Below are positions 11,715-23,766 of a stretch of 64,000 bases of DNA, one piece after another. Every line of letters starts with the position of its first letter. Positions within the stretch are counted from its first letter, which is position 1. Both the position numbers and the translations under genes were made by a program. This DNA is from Plasmodiophora brassicae (lineage: Eukaryota; Endomyxa; Phytomyxea; Plasmodiophorida; Plasmodiophoridae). The notes under the pieces are model-generated. The model was given only the letters and a program-made list of their open reading frames with translations, made no database searches and was not told where the DNA came from. Where the stretch lies: NCBI GenBank assembly GCA_039704465.1, contig JASFAU010000002.1, positions 1,240,001 to 1,304,000 of the forward strand, in the 5' to 3' direction.

Positions 11715-12866
11715 TTAGGATGACCGCAAACGGCGACGACGTGATCCTTCTCCTGAGGCGTGCTCGCCGTTACGCTTCCGGTTGGGCGTCTTGGATGGCT
11801 CTACGTTGGCGTCGAGCAACTTGGGTGCGACGTTGCGCTCGAGAAACGCCTGAAAAGCAGGGAGATCGGCGGCGAACAATATACTGTGTGCCCATCCGGC
11901 GTGGTCTCCATATAGCTTGGCGAACATATCAGCGATTTGGCTGTAAAGGCGGTCGGTGACGGTGGCGCCCTGCTTGGGACGGGGCGATTCGAACCGATGC
12001 CGATAATCGCGCAGGGCGATCTGCAGGACATGGGTGTCGACAGGGACAATGTGCAGCTGGTCCAAGGAGAACAGGGCGACGCAGTCGGCGACCTTTCGCC
12101 CCACACCGACGAACTTGACCAGCTCGGCACGAACATCCTCGGCCGGCCGGGACCGAAGGCCGTCCAGGAACCCAGCGCAACGTTCCTGGGCGAGGATCCT
12201 TGCCGTCTCTCGAACGAACTTGGCTCGATACCCAAACCCAAGCGCTTTCAACTCATCGACGGACACATTGGCCAGTACGTCGACCGTCGGGAACCTGCGG
12301 TGCTCGACGCCATCGACAATGGCGACTGGATCGCCGTACTGATCACGCAGCCGGTCCAGCATGGTCGTGATCCTGGCGATGTTGTTGTTCGACGAACAGA
12401 TGAACGAGAACAGGCACTCGACTGGATCCTGTCGCAGCAAACGAATGCCAGAGAATCGTGCAGGGAGGCGTTCCAAGCGGGCATCGGCCCCCGACCAGAC
12501 ACGGAACAGCGATCCAACGTCGACAGAGGCGCGAAGAAAGTCATGCAGGACACGCCGAGCAGTGGATGTGGACTCTTCACAACATTCGCCTTCTAACAAT
12601 GCAATGCGGAATCGGGCGTCGTCGATAAAAGCAGCGCTCTGAGCGACCTGGATGACACGACCGTTGAGAACGCCGGTGAAGACGTCATCAGGCGGCGACG
12701 CCGACTGGCGCCACCCGAACGCTTGCCCATTCGTGAACGTGCCCAGACACCAGAACTGGGCCGCCGGAATGCCCACCGGCAGCCAGGCCGTCCACTGGGC
12801 CGCCGCCACACACGACAGCCGTCCCCGCATCACCGCCAAAGCCCGATCTGGACGGCGCGTCGGCAT
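11715..12866 (-). CDS. OGG1: OGG1, 8-oxoguanine DNA glycosylase/AP lyase
   Basis: OGG1 removes 8-oxoguanine in base excision repair. The gene is a single exon of 383 aa from the ATG at 12866. A non-ATG extension to 12905 is open but has no methionine. The N-terminal region has FTNGQAFGWRQ. FSFICSSNNNIARIT is a hallmark of OGG1 that separates it from AlkA/MAG1. The helix-hairpin-helix/GPD reads KFVGVGRKVADCVALFSL followed by PVDTHVLQIA, giving the catalytic Lys (GRK) and Asp (VDTH). The C-terminus is basic (RKRNGEHASGEGSRRRRLRSS) and likely nuclear-localising. It lies head to head with DDI1. Confidence 0.93.
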   Translation of the reverse strand: MPTRRPDRALAVMRGRLSCVAAAQWTAWLPVGIPAAQFWCLGTFTNGQAFGWRQSASPPDDVFTGVLNGRVIQVAQSAAFIDDARFRIALLEGECCEESTSTARRVLHDFLRASVDVGSLFRVWSGADARLERLPARFSGIRLLRQDPVECLFSFICSSNNNIARITTMLDRLRDQYGDPVAIVDGVEHRRFPTVDVLANVSVDELKALGFGYRAKFVRETARILAQERCAGFLDGLRSRPAEDVRAELVKFVGVGRKVADCVALFSLDQLHIVPVDTHVLQIALRDYRHRFESPRPKQGATVTDRLYSQIADMFAKLYGDHAGWAHSILFAADLPAFQAFLERNVAPKLLDANVEPSKTPNRKRNGEHASGEGSRRRRLRSS

Positions 12867-13271
12867 CCCGAGCCCCGCGTTTGGCGTTTCTCCAGGTGTA
12901 TCCAACGTTCCATCAAACAGACGCCATCGGCAATTCGCAAGTTCCAGCAGACGTTCATGGCGCTCTGGACGCGGTTTCTGAGCCGAATGCGCTTACGCCT
13001 GGATCGCGATGTCTCAGGAGCGCACGGCTGGCCGGCAGTTGCGCTTACCTAGAGGGAGCGTCTACGAAGGAAGGTGTGCCCGCTGTTGGACATTGCCGCG
13101 GTGGCAGACGGTTACCAGTGAGAAACGTGTGCGTCCGCCTGGAGCCTATACCAAGGCGGGATCTCCAGGAGGCCGCCTGCGCCAGCCGACAGAATCAAGC
13201 CGGGTTGGTCGGGACGGGACGGATAGTCGGGACGGAACGGATAGTACGGTGTGCGGCAACAGGGAACCATC
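12867..13271. promoter_or_regulatory. Shared divergent promoter region of OGG1 and DDI1
   Basis: A 405-bp spacer lies between the two start codons. At 13210-13247 there is a short imperfect tandem pair of units of the form GGGACGG(G/A)ACGGATAGT, just upstream of DDI1; this is the only repeated candidate element I see. ORFs crossing this spacer show no family resemblance and were not called. Confidence 0.5.
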
Positions 13272-15006
13272 ATGGCTGGCAGCCCGATTTCGATTACGGT
13301 GGTGCTCGAGGGGGAATCGGGGCTGCTGGCCTGCCTGCAGGTGGAGCAGGCCCACACCGCCCAGGGCGTGAAGGCACTGCTGGAGGCCGACTGGAGCGTT
13401 CCTCGCGCCCAGATTGAATTGCAGTTTGGCCAGCGTGTCCTACGCGATCACGATCGACTCGATGCCGTCGGCATTCGTTCGGATGGTAGGCTTGCCGTCG
13501 GCATCAGTCAGCGAGGCTGCGTGGTTGACGATGCGGCGTCGTAGACCTGCTCCAGGCACGTATTCTGCAGGCAGCTCCCGCGCCCGCGAGCGTGCCTGTG
13601 GGAGGGATGACAATGGAGCAGCAGGCTGATATGTTGCGAAATCAGATCCGCTCAGATCCTACAGCGCTCCAGGATCTGCGACGTGTTTGTCAAGGGGAAC
13701 CGGTTTGTCAGCCCCCCTCGGACTAATGATGTGCTTGTAGAGGCATCCTGAAGCGGCAGATGCGGTGCAGAATGATGATCCTACAGTTTTCCAGGTAGTG
13801 AAACGCGGCTGGCTAGGGGCCACACGTTGGTCTCAATCTGTATGCAGAACTTCCTTAGAGAGCAACAACGACTGGAGATCGAGCAACGGATGCAGGTCAG
13901 TTCCTTGCGCTCAAGGTCTTCCGGGGAATTGTTCCTCAGAGTATCCTATCAGGAAGCGCAACGGATCGCGGCGATACACGCCGACCCTTTCAACGAAGAG
14001 CACCAGCGTGCCATCGAAGAGGTGGGCGCCACAATGCCTGGTATGCTGGGTGAATATCAATGCGGGTGCAGGAAATTCGTCGGAACAATGTCCAGAACAA
14101 TTTCAACGCTGCCCTCGAACACAACCCGGAAGCATTCGCTCAGGTTTGCGTATCGTCAGAAATATTGTGAACGCTAACGCCAGCCCGTGCAGATCTGTAT
14201 GCTCTATGTCAACCTGAAAGTGAACAACAAGCCCGTGGTGGCGTTCGTCGACTCAGGGGCGCAGGCAACCATGTAGGTGTATTTGCGAACTGGGAGCGTT
14301 CGCCTCTGAAGCGATCGTGACGCCCAGTATGTCGCTTCCCTGTGCCGAGCGCTGCGGTATTGCCCATTTGATTGATACGAGGTATTCTGGAATTGCGAAG
14401 GGCGTCGGTACTGCCAAGATCTGCGGGCGCATCCACTATGTGGAAGTCATGCTAGGTGATTCTTCTGGAATCTGTGGCGGTTTAGCGTTGACGTCCGCGA
14501 TGCAGGAACACATTACATTGCGGCGACGTTGACGATTCTTGAGAGAAGTGACATTGAGTTTCTCTGGGGTTTGGACATGCTCAGGAAGCATCAGATGTGC
14601 ATCGACCTAGAGAAGAACTGCCTTCGGTTTGGATCAGAGGAGGTCCGCTTTCTCAGCCCGCAGGTACCTGTCATCTTCCTGTGCTGCCATGAGCCCGCTA
14701 ATGTCGTTACCGTATTCCATTCAGGAATTGCCTTCCTGGGCGACACCTGAGGCCGTAGAGGAAGCCAAGGCAGCTGAATCGCCAATCGCCTCGTCTAGTT
14801 CGGGGCAATCGTCGACGCCGTCTCAGTCGACGGCCCCAGTGGCGTCAGTTCCGACTCCCGCTCCAGGTCCGGCTCCTGCCGCCAGTAACGAGGGTGACAT
14901 CACGACGCTAACGGGTCTTGGGTTCTCACGACAAGATGCGGTACGTGCACTGGCTGCATGCGGTGGAAATGTCGAACTTGCCGCTGGGCTGTTGTTCAAC
15001 CAATGA
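13272..15006 (+). CDS. DDI1: DDI1, Ubl-retropepsin-UBA ubiquitin shuttle protease
   Basis: DDI1 carries ubiquitinated cargo to the proteasome and is itself a retroviral-like aspartyl protease. The N-terminal ubiquitin-like domain (MAGSPISITVVLEGE onward) occupies exon 1. A helical segment follows (QQADMLRNQIRSDP). The protease has AFVDSGAQATM, keeping the catalytic Asp of the D-S/T-G motif, then CAERCGIAHLIDTRYSGIAK and GVGTAKICGRIHYVEV. FLWGLDMLRKHQMCIDL completes the fold. The C-terminal UBA domain reads LTGLGFSRQDAVRALAACGG, preceded by a Ser/Pro/Ala linker. At least seven introns of roughly 50 nt interrupt it. The ATG lies directly before the Ubl domain. Confidence 0.92.
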
Positions 15007-15062
15007 ATACGACTTTACTCATGTACAATGACATCGAGTATCGTTTGAGCACATCTGTACTG

Positions 15063-15563
15063 TTATGCGTGGGACGACGGCGTCGCAGCAGGGTGAGATG
15101 ACGATGGCACTGATGCAGGTCGATTCCTGTTGGCGAACTTGAGAATATCTGCCATGACTGGGCTGTTTCGGATTGGCTCTGGCGGGGAGCTCGCTGGGTT
15201 TGTAATCCAGCTGACCAGGTCGGGGGATTCGTGATCGAGGACGGCTTCGAAGTCGGCAAGGCCCTCCGTGCCAAGCTTTGCGGCATTGGCTGATGCCCAC
15301 GGCCCGAGTACGAGTTCCGCTTCCTTGATGCCGCACTGCCACGCTCGCCATATGGCGCGTTTCACGCGCGCGTCATGCCCCAGCGTCGACGCGATTGGCA
15401 TGATCCGAGGGCAACCGTGTATGTTTTGGTATACGTTGCATGGGCAACCGCCAACCGGGCAACCGCCAAATCCGGGTGCATGCGGATTCCATGTCGAACC
15501 CCGATCCGAAAGACCGAAACGCATGAACCGCCGGCCGACCGAGTACGGAACACCAGACGACAT
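15063..15563 (-). CDS. SDHAF2: SDHAF2/Sdh5-like succinate dehydrogenase flavinylation factor
   Basis: Sdh5 helps attach FAD to the succinate dehydrogenase flavoprotein in the mitochondrial matrix. The ORF encodes 166 aa. The family core reads RAIWRAWQCGIKEAELVLG, then FEAVLDHESPDLVSWIT, followed by NSPVMADI. It corresponds to the usual R-x-x-Y-x-x-x-x-R-G-x-x-E-x-D-x-x-L helix pair with some substitutions. The first ~60 residues are not acidic and could be a targeting sequence, though their Gly/Cys content is unusual and an unrecognised intron there is possible. It converges on DDI1 with 56 bp between stops. Confidence 0.8.
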   Translation of the reverse strand: MSSGVPYSVGRRFMRFGLSDRGSTWNPHAPGFGGCPVGGCPCNVYQNIHGCPRIMPIASTLGHDARVKRAIWRAWQCGIKEAELVLGPWASANAAKLGTEGLADFEAVLDHESPDLVSWITNPASSPPEPIRNSPVMADILKFANRNRPASVPSSSHPAATPSSHA

Positions 15564-15681
15564 CGTAGGAGCGTTCGCGAGAGGTGTGCTCGAGCGGCCA
15601 TGAACGTGATGGAGATGTTAAAAACACCCAATGCCAAGTATGGGACCTGATGTGAACCTCGTGTACTCCAGCTGAGTGTGG

Positions 15682-15825
15682 ATGGCGTTCAGGATTGGGC
15701 TCTCGGTGGTCGCCCTCGGCGCATTGGCGTATTTCTACATGGACCACAAGAAGAAGACGGGCAAGGGCGTTCTCGATACTGCCAAGACGCCCGAAACGAA
15801 GCATAAGCCTGCGTCTCTGACCTGA
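15682..15825 (+). CDS. Small single-pass membrane protein, unknown
   Basis: A 47-codon ORF starts MAFRIGLSVVALGALAYFYM and ends in a Lys/Thr-rich tail containing DHKKKTGKG. Residues 5-20 form one hydrophobic helix followed by a basic stretch, the layout of small mitochondrial or ER tail-type proteins. I recognise no family. It lies in the spacer between SDHAF2 and SMC6 and could also be the start of a longer spliced gene or a chance ORF. Confidence 0.35.
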   Translation: MAFRIGLSVVALGALAYFYMDHKKKTGKGVLDTAKTPETKHKPASLT

Positions 15826-16040
15826 ACGATACTGGATCCATTCTCGGGAGGCCAGACTTGACGTCTCTAATACAGCGTTCGGCTTTTCAGAAGACACGCC
15901 ATATGCTCTGCAAGGCAGGCAGCGCAGAATGTATAACGCCAGTAATAAGGACAATGGCATCCCTATCGGCTGTACCGGTCTACTGCCGGATCAAACTATC
16001 GTGTCCTGAGGGGTCCTGAAAACCGCTGCCATACCGCGAA

Positions 16041-19000
16041 ATGCGTGGCAGCAAGGACGACGACCGGGATGAGGACGTCGAGATGGATGATGTCGATGAG
16101 GCCGATGAGGTCGACGGCGACGGTCTGACAATCATGGCGTTGGTGCGATGGTGGTTTGTGACGGGATGCCTCAGATGGGATCGAGGACCCGAACAGCGAA
16201 CGGAATCGTCGTATCCGATCGCAGTACGCGCAGAGCGGCGTGATACGCAGGATCAAGCTGCTCAATTTCATGTGCCACGATGTAAGGGGTGCCTAACACT
16301 ATTTTACCGTCTAATTCTCTGATGACAATTCATTGCAGAATCTGGAGGTCAATCTTTCTCCGCATGTCAATTTTATTCACGGGTATGTTCGCCGATTTCA
16401 GGGTTTCACGCAGCTGATCCAGTATCATAGGGAAAATGGATCAGGAAAGAGTGCTATCTTGATTGCAATTTGTGCCTGCCTGGGAGTCAAGGCCAGCGAT
16501 ACGAATCGGGGGTCGTCCTTGAAGGACTTGATCAAGCACGGGAAGGACTGGAGCCGAATCGAGCTGACGATCATGAACGAGGGCCCCGATGCCTATTTTC
16601 CCGATGTCTGTTGCTACGCATTCAACCTGCATAGTACGACGTTTACCCGCGTGTTAGGCATATGGCGACTCGATTACCGTTGTTCGGGAATTTACGCGAG
16701 CTTCGTCTACCAGCACTTACAAAATCGTGAGCTCTTCTGGCGCAATTATGGGTCGAAGTAAGAAAGACTTGCAAGGTGTCTTGGACCACTTCAATATTCA
16801 AGTGGAAAACCCATGTGTCGTCATGAATCAAGATACGAGTCGTGATTTTCTTCAGGTTGCTGGCGGATTTGCCTTTGTAGTTGAGGCCTCAACTGAAACC
16901 CTAAAATTCAGTCGAATAAGAACGAGGCCAAATACGAGTTCTTTCTCAGAGCGACGCAGCTAAAGCAAATGGGTGAAACCATTGCGGATATCGAAAGAGA
17001 AGAAGGTAAAGTTCAGTGAACGACGGCTTCGGTTTCGGCTGACTTTGCGTTTGCAGCGGCGGCGCGGCAGCATTTAAAGTCTGCATCTGAAGTGTTGGAA
17101 AGCCTGGAACAAGATTACCACGGTGAGGTTGATACAGGCACAATCGACTCGGTCGCAAATTGATACCCGTCATTAAAATCTAGAAAAGGAGCAGCTGTGG
17201 AAAGATCGCACCAGCATTCAGACGATCGACCAGATGGTGCGGGAACTTGAAAATGAGGTGCTTATCAATACTTTTACTGTCTGTCGTTTGTTGATTCTGA
17301 TTTCACTACGGCTTAGTGTATGTGGGCTAGATGCCACCACCTTCAGCAAGAACTTTCGACTAAAGAGCAACTGATAAACGAGTTCGAAACGGCGGTTGAA
17401 GCAGAGACCGTCAAGCTTCAGGACTTACTTGAGAGAAAGACTGCGGCTGTAGAAAAGCAACGTAAAGCCAAAGCCTTCTTGGATGAAGAAAAGGCCAAGG
17501 CGATAGCGGATACGCAGAGGCGGAACCGGTAACAACGTGTGAAGAACTGTTCGTATGACCGTCAGTAACGGAAGCGCAACAGGTTGCAGGCGGACCTGCA
17601 AGCAGCGAAAAAACTCGTAATGAAGTACCAGCAGCAATTGGACCAGTGCCGCAAGAATAAGGCTGCTGCGCTGAAGAGGAAAGCTCAGTTCCAGAAGTCC
17701 TTGCAAAAGCTCATTTCGGAGGTTGATCGTCAGCTGCGGCGTTCTAACTCTTTGCTTTCGAGTGACAAAGTCATTCCAAATTAGGAAAATACGGATCGTG
17801 AACATGAAGAGTCTCTCAAAGCCAAGAAGCTAGAACGAGTTCAGAGTGAACAAGGTCTTCGGAATGCATATATTTGTCATCAACTTCTAATTCATCGTTC
17901 AGATGATGTCCGCGCCCGCATGGCCGATGTTAAGCAGCGTTTATCGGAAGCGTCTCGCAATGCGGATGCTTTGCAGGATGCTTACAAGGGAGCTGAGGTC
18001 CGTTCTGCTGCTTTGCGAATCGATGTTGTGATCTTAGAGCCTGAATCGATTTAGGCTAGGTCAAAAGACTGTAGAAGACGCGTGCAAGATCTGGAGAGTC
18101 AAAAGCGCTCTATGGAAAGAGCAGCTGCTAACCATCTTAACGCCTTTGGGCAACGGTTCGGCCTTCAGCCTGGTTTTCCGCTCGTCGCTGTTTTACACCT
18201 TTTTCAGCATGACTGAGCTCGTTGCTGTGATCGACAAACATGCTTCGAGGTTCCGTGCACCTGTTATTGGACCGATCGGCGCGCACGTAACGGTCTTGAA
18301 TGAACGTCACGTTGTTGCGGTTCAGTCCGCGATGACAACGAAACTTCTCTGTACGGCGCTACTGCCTGCTCTGTGCACCAAGAACTAAGTTGTTGTCAGG
18401 TGGATTTCTCGTCGATTCTGATACAGACCAACAACAACTAATGGCCATATTCAAAAACTTTTTCGGACGCCAACGCTTTCCCTTCATCGTTGTTATGAAG
18501 AGATCCACCCAGAAGTATGTATGCCTGGCGGTTCGCCATATTCTGGTTCACTGACGCTATTTTGTAGGTATGCTATTCCTCGCGAGTCACCATACGGAAA
18601 TGTGCCGACTGTACTTGAGTCTGTTGAAATTGACGACCCATGGGTGTTTAACGCTCTTGTCGATCGTGCTCGCATTGAAAATTCCCTGCTTCTGGACTCT
18701 GTACGTTCGTTACTTCTAGTTGACTATCCCATTCTCACTCCTGTCAGGCGGATGCGGCAATGTCCAAGTTGAGGAATTTGGAAAGAAGCCAGCGACGCGG
18801 TGCTCTGCCCCGGATATACCTACCGTACGTTCAATCATTCTGACTTGTGACCTCGTCGAGCAAAGTAACGCTTTGTTCATCTCAGTGACGGCGATGTGGT
18901 GATTGGCAACAATGGCGCCATCACGGTATCGCCGGGTCCTCCGCGAGTACAAAAGATGCTCGGACGGACGACCAGCCAGGATATTGGTCAGAGACTGGTG

Positions 19001-20617
19001 AAATCACCCCTCTCAGTAATAGCTAACACTCGTGTTGCGCTGTAGAGGCGGTCTCACGCGAGCTTAATGACGCACAATCTGAAGCTGAATCACTAGCTGC
19101 AATCGCAGACCGTGCCAGATCGTCTTCCAACACGGCCGTGGACGAAAGTCGGCAGCTTCGTATGCAAGAACAGGTCTGTGGTTAAGCCTCCTCCGGTATG
19201 TTCTCTTTGTCTGACGAAACAAGATCAGACCCTTCAAAGTCGCCTCGATCAACTCAAAACGGAGATTTCTGATCTTCTGCGACCTTCTCAAGCTTATGAT
19301 GGGCAGGACAACGATGCATTAACGGAGCTACAATCCCGAATTGATCAGTGCGACCAGGCGGTGGCAGATTGCGATGCCGATGAGGTAGAGATTTATGTTA
19401 GTTGATGTGGCTTGCATTGGCAAACTTGTTCTCCAGGGAGTTAAGCAACAATTGCTGGATAGCGCTCTTGAAGATCGGGAGGACAAAGTAAGCAGTGTTT
19501 GGTCACCGTCGCTATACCCGAGCTGCGCTCACTTTCGTCAGATCGCCGCTGTGACGAAGTACAACTCCGAAGCGTGTGATGCGGGTGCTCAACTTGAACA
19601 GGCGGCCGCTGACCTGAAGACTGCGCTTGATGATATTGCTGAACTCCAAATTAAGGTCTGTTGGTTCTAATGTCCGTTTGTCTGATCTGATGTTGCTGCA
19701 ATACTTCCAGCTTGACAAGGTCCAGCTCATCTTGAACAAACAGAAGGAAAAGGTTGCCGACGTCGAGAACACTGCATCTTCGATGCGCTCCCGTTTGCAG
19801 GAGTGGCGAGCACGTGCAGAAGCAGAAGGTCCCGAAATCCAGACTGATCGACACTACGAAGATATCACGAAAGAAATTGCGCAGTTACAGAAAAAGCAAA
19901 GGGATCAGGAAGCCCGTTTCGACTGCACCTTGGAAGAGGTACCAAACTGCACTAGCAACACTGGACCTGCTGGATAACTTATTGTCTATAGACTGTGCGA
20001 CGATATACTGTTGCGAAACAGAAGTACATGGATGCTCAGGTGCGCATCGAGGAAGGGCAATCAAATGTTCGGCGAATATATAGGAAGCGAGTGTCCAGCG
20101 TGAAGGACTGGACGACCTTCAAAAAGCGCATCGCCGGGCAGACAAATGCCAACTTCCTTTTCAATATGTCGCAGAAAGGGCACACAGGCGTGATTAAGTT
20201 TGATCATGGTATTCGCATATTCGCTGCACCTTCAATGACTATACGAAGCTAACGCGGCTGCGTGTTCCAGATAAGAGCACATTGCATATGCACGTAAAGA
20301 TGGCGAACAATCAAGGCGAGGCTGAAATGACAACCGATACGAAAGCGCTGTCCGGTGGAGAAAGGTCCTTCACAACATTGGCCTTTGTCGTTGCCATCGG
20401 CGAATCGATCCGAACTCCGTTTCGCGCTCTCGACGAATTCGACATCTTCATGGACAACATCAACCGCAAAATTGCAATCAACCTGTTGCTGGAGCTTTCC
20501 AAGAAGTACAAGAACAGGCAGCTTATCCTTATCACTCCGCAGGACGTTTCGATGGTGAAGGCCACGCGCACGACGTATGTTCTGCACTTAAGGCCGCCCG
20601 CTCGTGAACACCATTGA
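16041..20617 (+). CDS. SMC6: SMC6, ATPase subunit of the SMC5/6 complex
   Basis: SMC6 pairs with SMC5 in a ring complex needed for recombinational repair and restraint of mobile DNA. After an acidic N-terminus (MRGSKDDDRDEDVEMDD), VIRRIKLLNFMCHD leads into the nucleotide-binding domain. The Walker A ENGSGKSAILIAI is completed across an intron at about 16384-16431. TNRGSSLKDLIKHG is the SMC6 signature. DHFNIQVENPCVVMNQD follows, then long coiled coils and a hinge with APVIGPIGAHV (about 18260). The C-terminal half has LSGGERSFTTLAFV and the Walker B FRALDEFDIFMDNINR, another SMC6 hallmark. A dozen or more short introns break the gene, so internal exon edges are approximate. Confidence 0.9.
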
Positions 20618-20809
20618 GACAATTGGCGCGACATGCTTCGCTCTTTGTATCAAAGTACAATTGTCATAATCTACGAAACGATGTCGCAGCTATAGGACGG
20701 AGCAAGCATGAATATCGGCAATTCGATTCGACTTGTATAACGCGGCTATTGCAGTTCGGTTTCCGAGCCGCTGTAATCGGAAATTGCCTGCCATGATACG
20801 TATGAGGTG

Positions 20810-22050
20810 TCAAAGCATAGCCATGCTGCTAGTGGACACGCGTACCGATGGTGTAACGATCCCGAGGTCCGTCATGAGAAGCGTAATGAGATGCGGGGGA
20901 GTATAGTCTTCCACAGGGAACTCGGCATTGAGCAGCGGCGAGTTTGACGACGCCCGTCGACTCGAAGTCTTCCATTGCAATGAAAGATCGGCCTGTGATA
21001 AGGGGAAATCACGAGTGAACTTGTAGGACTCGACGGCAACGTAAAACTGAACGCAGTCTGGTCAGCGCAGATGCGTGTTCGAAGGATACTGACTTACAGG
21101 ACGATTGAGCGCTTTGGCAATGAGTGCGACGTTCAGCGTGCCGATGATGTTGATGATCCCACCATTCTCGACAACGCCGCTGGCACCGGTCATTACGAAA
21201 TCGACCCGGCCCATGACGAAGGCGACAGCGCGATCAGGAACAACGGTCACCGAAACGGAGAGCTCCAGAAGTCGTCGAATCATGCGATCCTGCGATTCAT
21301 TGCCTTGATCGTCGGGCTGAGTCAGAATAACCGAAAACTGTTTGCCAAGCTGGACCGCAGTCTTGCAGGCGTCAGTTAGCTTCAATGTTGATACTAATTG
21401 CATTTTGGCTATTACCTCGAGGATAACAGTGACGACCATAGAGATGCCATGGACAAGGATGACACTATAGAACGTGATCAGAGAAAGCGCAGGTCGCAAA
21501 TGTTGAGCAGCCTGACGAGTTTTCCTGGATGAACTTGACGCCGAAATCGCAGATCTTCCGTCGACTCGACTGCGTGTGTTCAGCGAACCGCAGACCTCGG
21601 TCGACAAGTCGTGCTTTGCATTTCGCGAAATCCTGACGAAATCGTTCACCAGTTTACCGTGCTGCAAACGGTGCCGAGCGACCGCATACCAGGACTTCCA
21701 GGGATGTTCTCGTGACGTATCGCAGGAAGAGATCGCATGCGGCTCTCAAACTCGTGCGCTTCTCTTCGCCAACGAGCATCTGGACTGCGACAACGGACTC
21801 ATTCAGTTCGTCCATGACACCCATCATCGTCGTCGCTGCGACGGTTATCAGATTCGCACGCGGCCCGAAACTGCAACGACGCTGTACCGTTGGACAGGTC
21901 AATGATCTGCGCCAACGTATGGACGGCAGCGACGCCGACGGCCGCATCGGTGTTACGTTCAGAGAACTCCTTGAACACGCGGCACGCTGTGCAACCATCA
22001 CGGTCATTGAGCAGGCAACAGGACTGTGTGCTAGCCGCGCCTACCATCAT
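20810..22050 (-). CDS. EIF2B1: eIF2B alpha subunit, with an apparent 1-bp frame break
   Basis: eIF2B-alpha is a regulatory subunit of the eIF2 guanine exchange factor. The N-terminal helices include NTDAAVGVAAVHTLAQIID, then RANLITVAATTM. The Rossmann-like domain has SVTVVPDRAVAFVMGRVDFV, then GASGVVENGGIINIIG, where the VENGGIIN stretch is a strong family signature. YVAVESYKFTRDFPL follows, and the C-terminus VEDYTPPHLITLLMTDLGI is near-diagnostic. Between TASLQ and GPRANL the frame shifts by one base at the AAA run 21868-21870. An intron would have to be 17 nt, so an indel is likelier. A short upstream exon may exist. Confidence 0.85.
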
Positions 22051-22224
22051 GAACTCCCATTGTGCCGCTTGTCTCTGGGCTGGCTCAGTCTCACGGACGC
22101 CGCTGCTGCTGCAGATTGCAGAGTCAGCCCTGGAAGCGCTGCGCAGGAATTGGTAACGACGCTAACAGGCACGCAAAGCAAACCCTTCAATTATACCGTT
22201 TATTAATGCTTCTAAAGCGTTATA

Positions 22225-23766
22225 TCAGGAAGCAAGGCTACTGTCAGCAATGAGTGGTTCGCCCAAGTCGTCGACTTCTTCCCATTCCTCGGGAATGGGG
22301 CTGGACATCAGAATGTATATGCACAGGGCAAGGGCGACAAGCAATATCATGCAAGCGTAGACTCCCGTTCCTATTTGGAATCCGAAGCGTTGCATGAGCA
22401 GCCCGCCGATGGTTGGGCCCAGGATCTCGCCCAATGAGAACGAGGCAGTGATAACACCCGACACGACGTCCATAGCCTGGCGGCCCAAATGGATAACGGC
22501 GTATGTCATTGATGGGACAACAGGCACCAGGACCAGACTGCATCCTGCACTGATAAGTACAAGTGACACGACTTGGTAGCCGAATCCCGCGACGGGTAGC
22601 AGCCCGGATAATAGGCATAAAGAGAACGCAATTAACAGGAGCCCAAAGACAATGAAGGGACGGGTGTTCCTAGGTGTCGTCAAGTAACCGACGAGGGGTG
22701 AACATATGGCGTAGACCGCAGAACTCAGCGTAAACAGAAGGCCGAGTTCGCTCGACGTAACGTTCTGCCCAATGAAATGTGGCTGCAGAGCCAGTTCGAG
22801 GAAAGCGAAAACGGACATGCCCAGGACAGCGGCCAGAACAATAAGTGCCACCCCAGGAGCACTCAGTATTCGCATTACAGAGATTTCGCTGATCTTGTGG
22901 TAATGCGTGGCGCGCTGAGGAACTAACCAGATAAGGGGGATCATGACGAGTAGTGTGGCCGCTGCAGCACATCGCTTCAGTAACACTAACAGCTTGAGAA
23001 AGGAACGGTTTACCTCCAATAACAAGGAAGGGCGTTTGGAATCCTCCGCGTTGATAGAGAAGACCGCCGATTGGAGGGCCAATCATGAACCCGATACTCT
23101 CTGCTACCTGGAAACGCGCGTTACGGCGTTGTTGCAGGCTGGAACAAAACCATTTCTTACGTCCATAAGGCCAGTTATCGTCCCGATCGATTCGGGGAAC
23201 CGACCAGCAAGCATGGCCGTCGCACCCGTTTCTGTAGCTGCGCATCCGATACCTTGCAGGAGGCGGATACCGATGCCGAAGACGATAAACTGCATGCCAT
23301 CGAAATTGTCGATCAAAGAAAAACCGGCAACACATATGCTTGTCAGCAATCCGCCACCAATAATTAGGGCTTTCGGGCCCAGCATCGGGACAGAGAGGCC
23401 CCATAACGGTGCCGACAGGCAAACTGACAGGGGAAAGGCGCTTAGGATTAGGCCGACGGCTGTCAGAGGCACGCCACGGTCGAGGGCTTCGTTCGGCTAT
23501 AAGCATACATGGTCACAAGGGTTCTAAAATATGAGGAGCGCTCCTATGCTTACAAAGAAGGGACCGATTAGAGATCTGAACATTCACGTCAGATAAGCGC
23601 AGCCTCAACAACGAGTGGGTAGCGTAGCTACTGACATAGGAATGTTCATGAATAGAGATAGAACCAATAACGCCGCGAAAGCGCGGTTGATAGTACCGCC
23701 GGAGATGAGGTTCAGTTCGCTGGGATTGTCGTCTTCGTCGTCTTCGTCTCCTTCCTCGATGTCCAT
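22225..23766 (-). CDS. SLC18B1-like major facilitator (polyamine/monoamine-type carrier)
   Basis: The N-terminal exon begins MDIEEGDEDDEDD, an acidic cytosolic tail, and ends in helix 1 (FAALLVLSLFMNIPMSVATL). IGPFF then PNEALDRGVPLTAVGLILS lead into helices 2-3. The conserved loop E-x-G-A-x-A-M-L-A-G-R-F-P followed by GFMIGPPIGGLLYQRGGF is the SLC18/VMAT-type signature. The last exon carries six further helices and the acidic tail EEWEEVDDLGEP. Roughly 12 helices are countable. Substrate cannot be inferred; the closest subfamily by motif is SLC18B1. The exact junction between helix 1 and IGPFF was not resolved. Confidence 0.75.
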
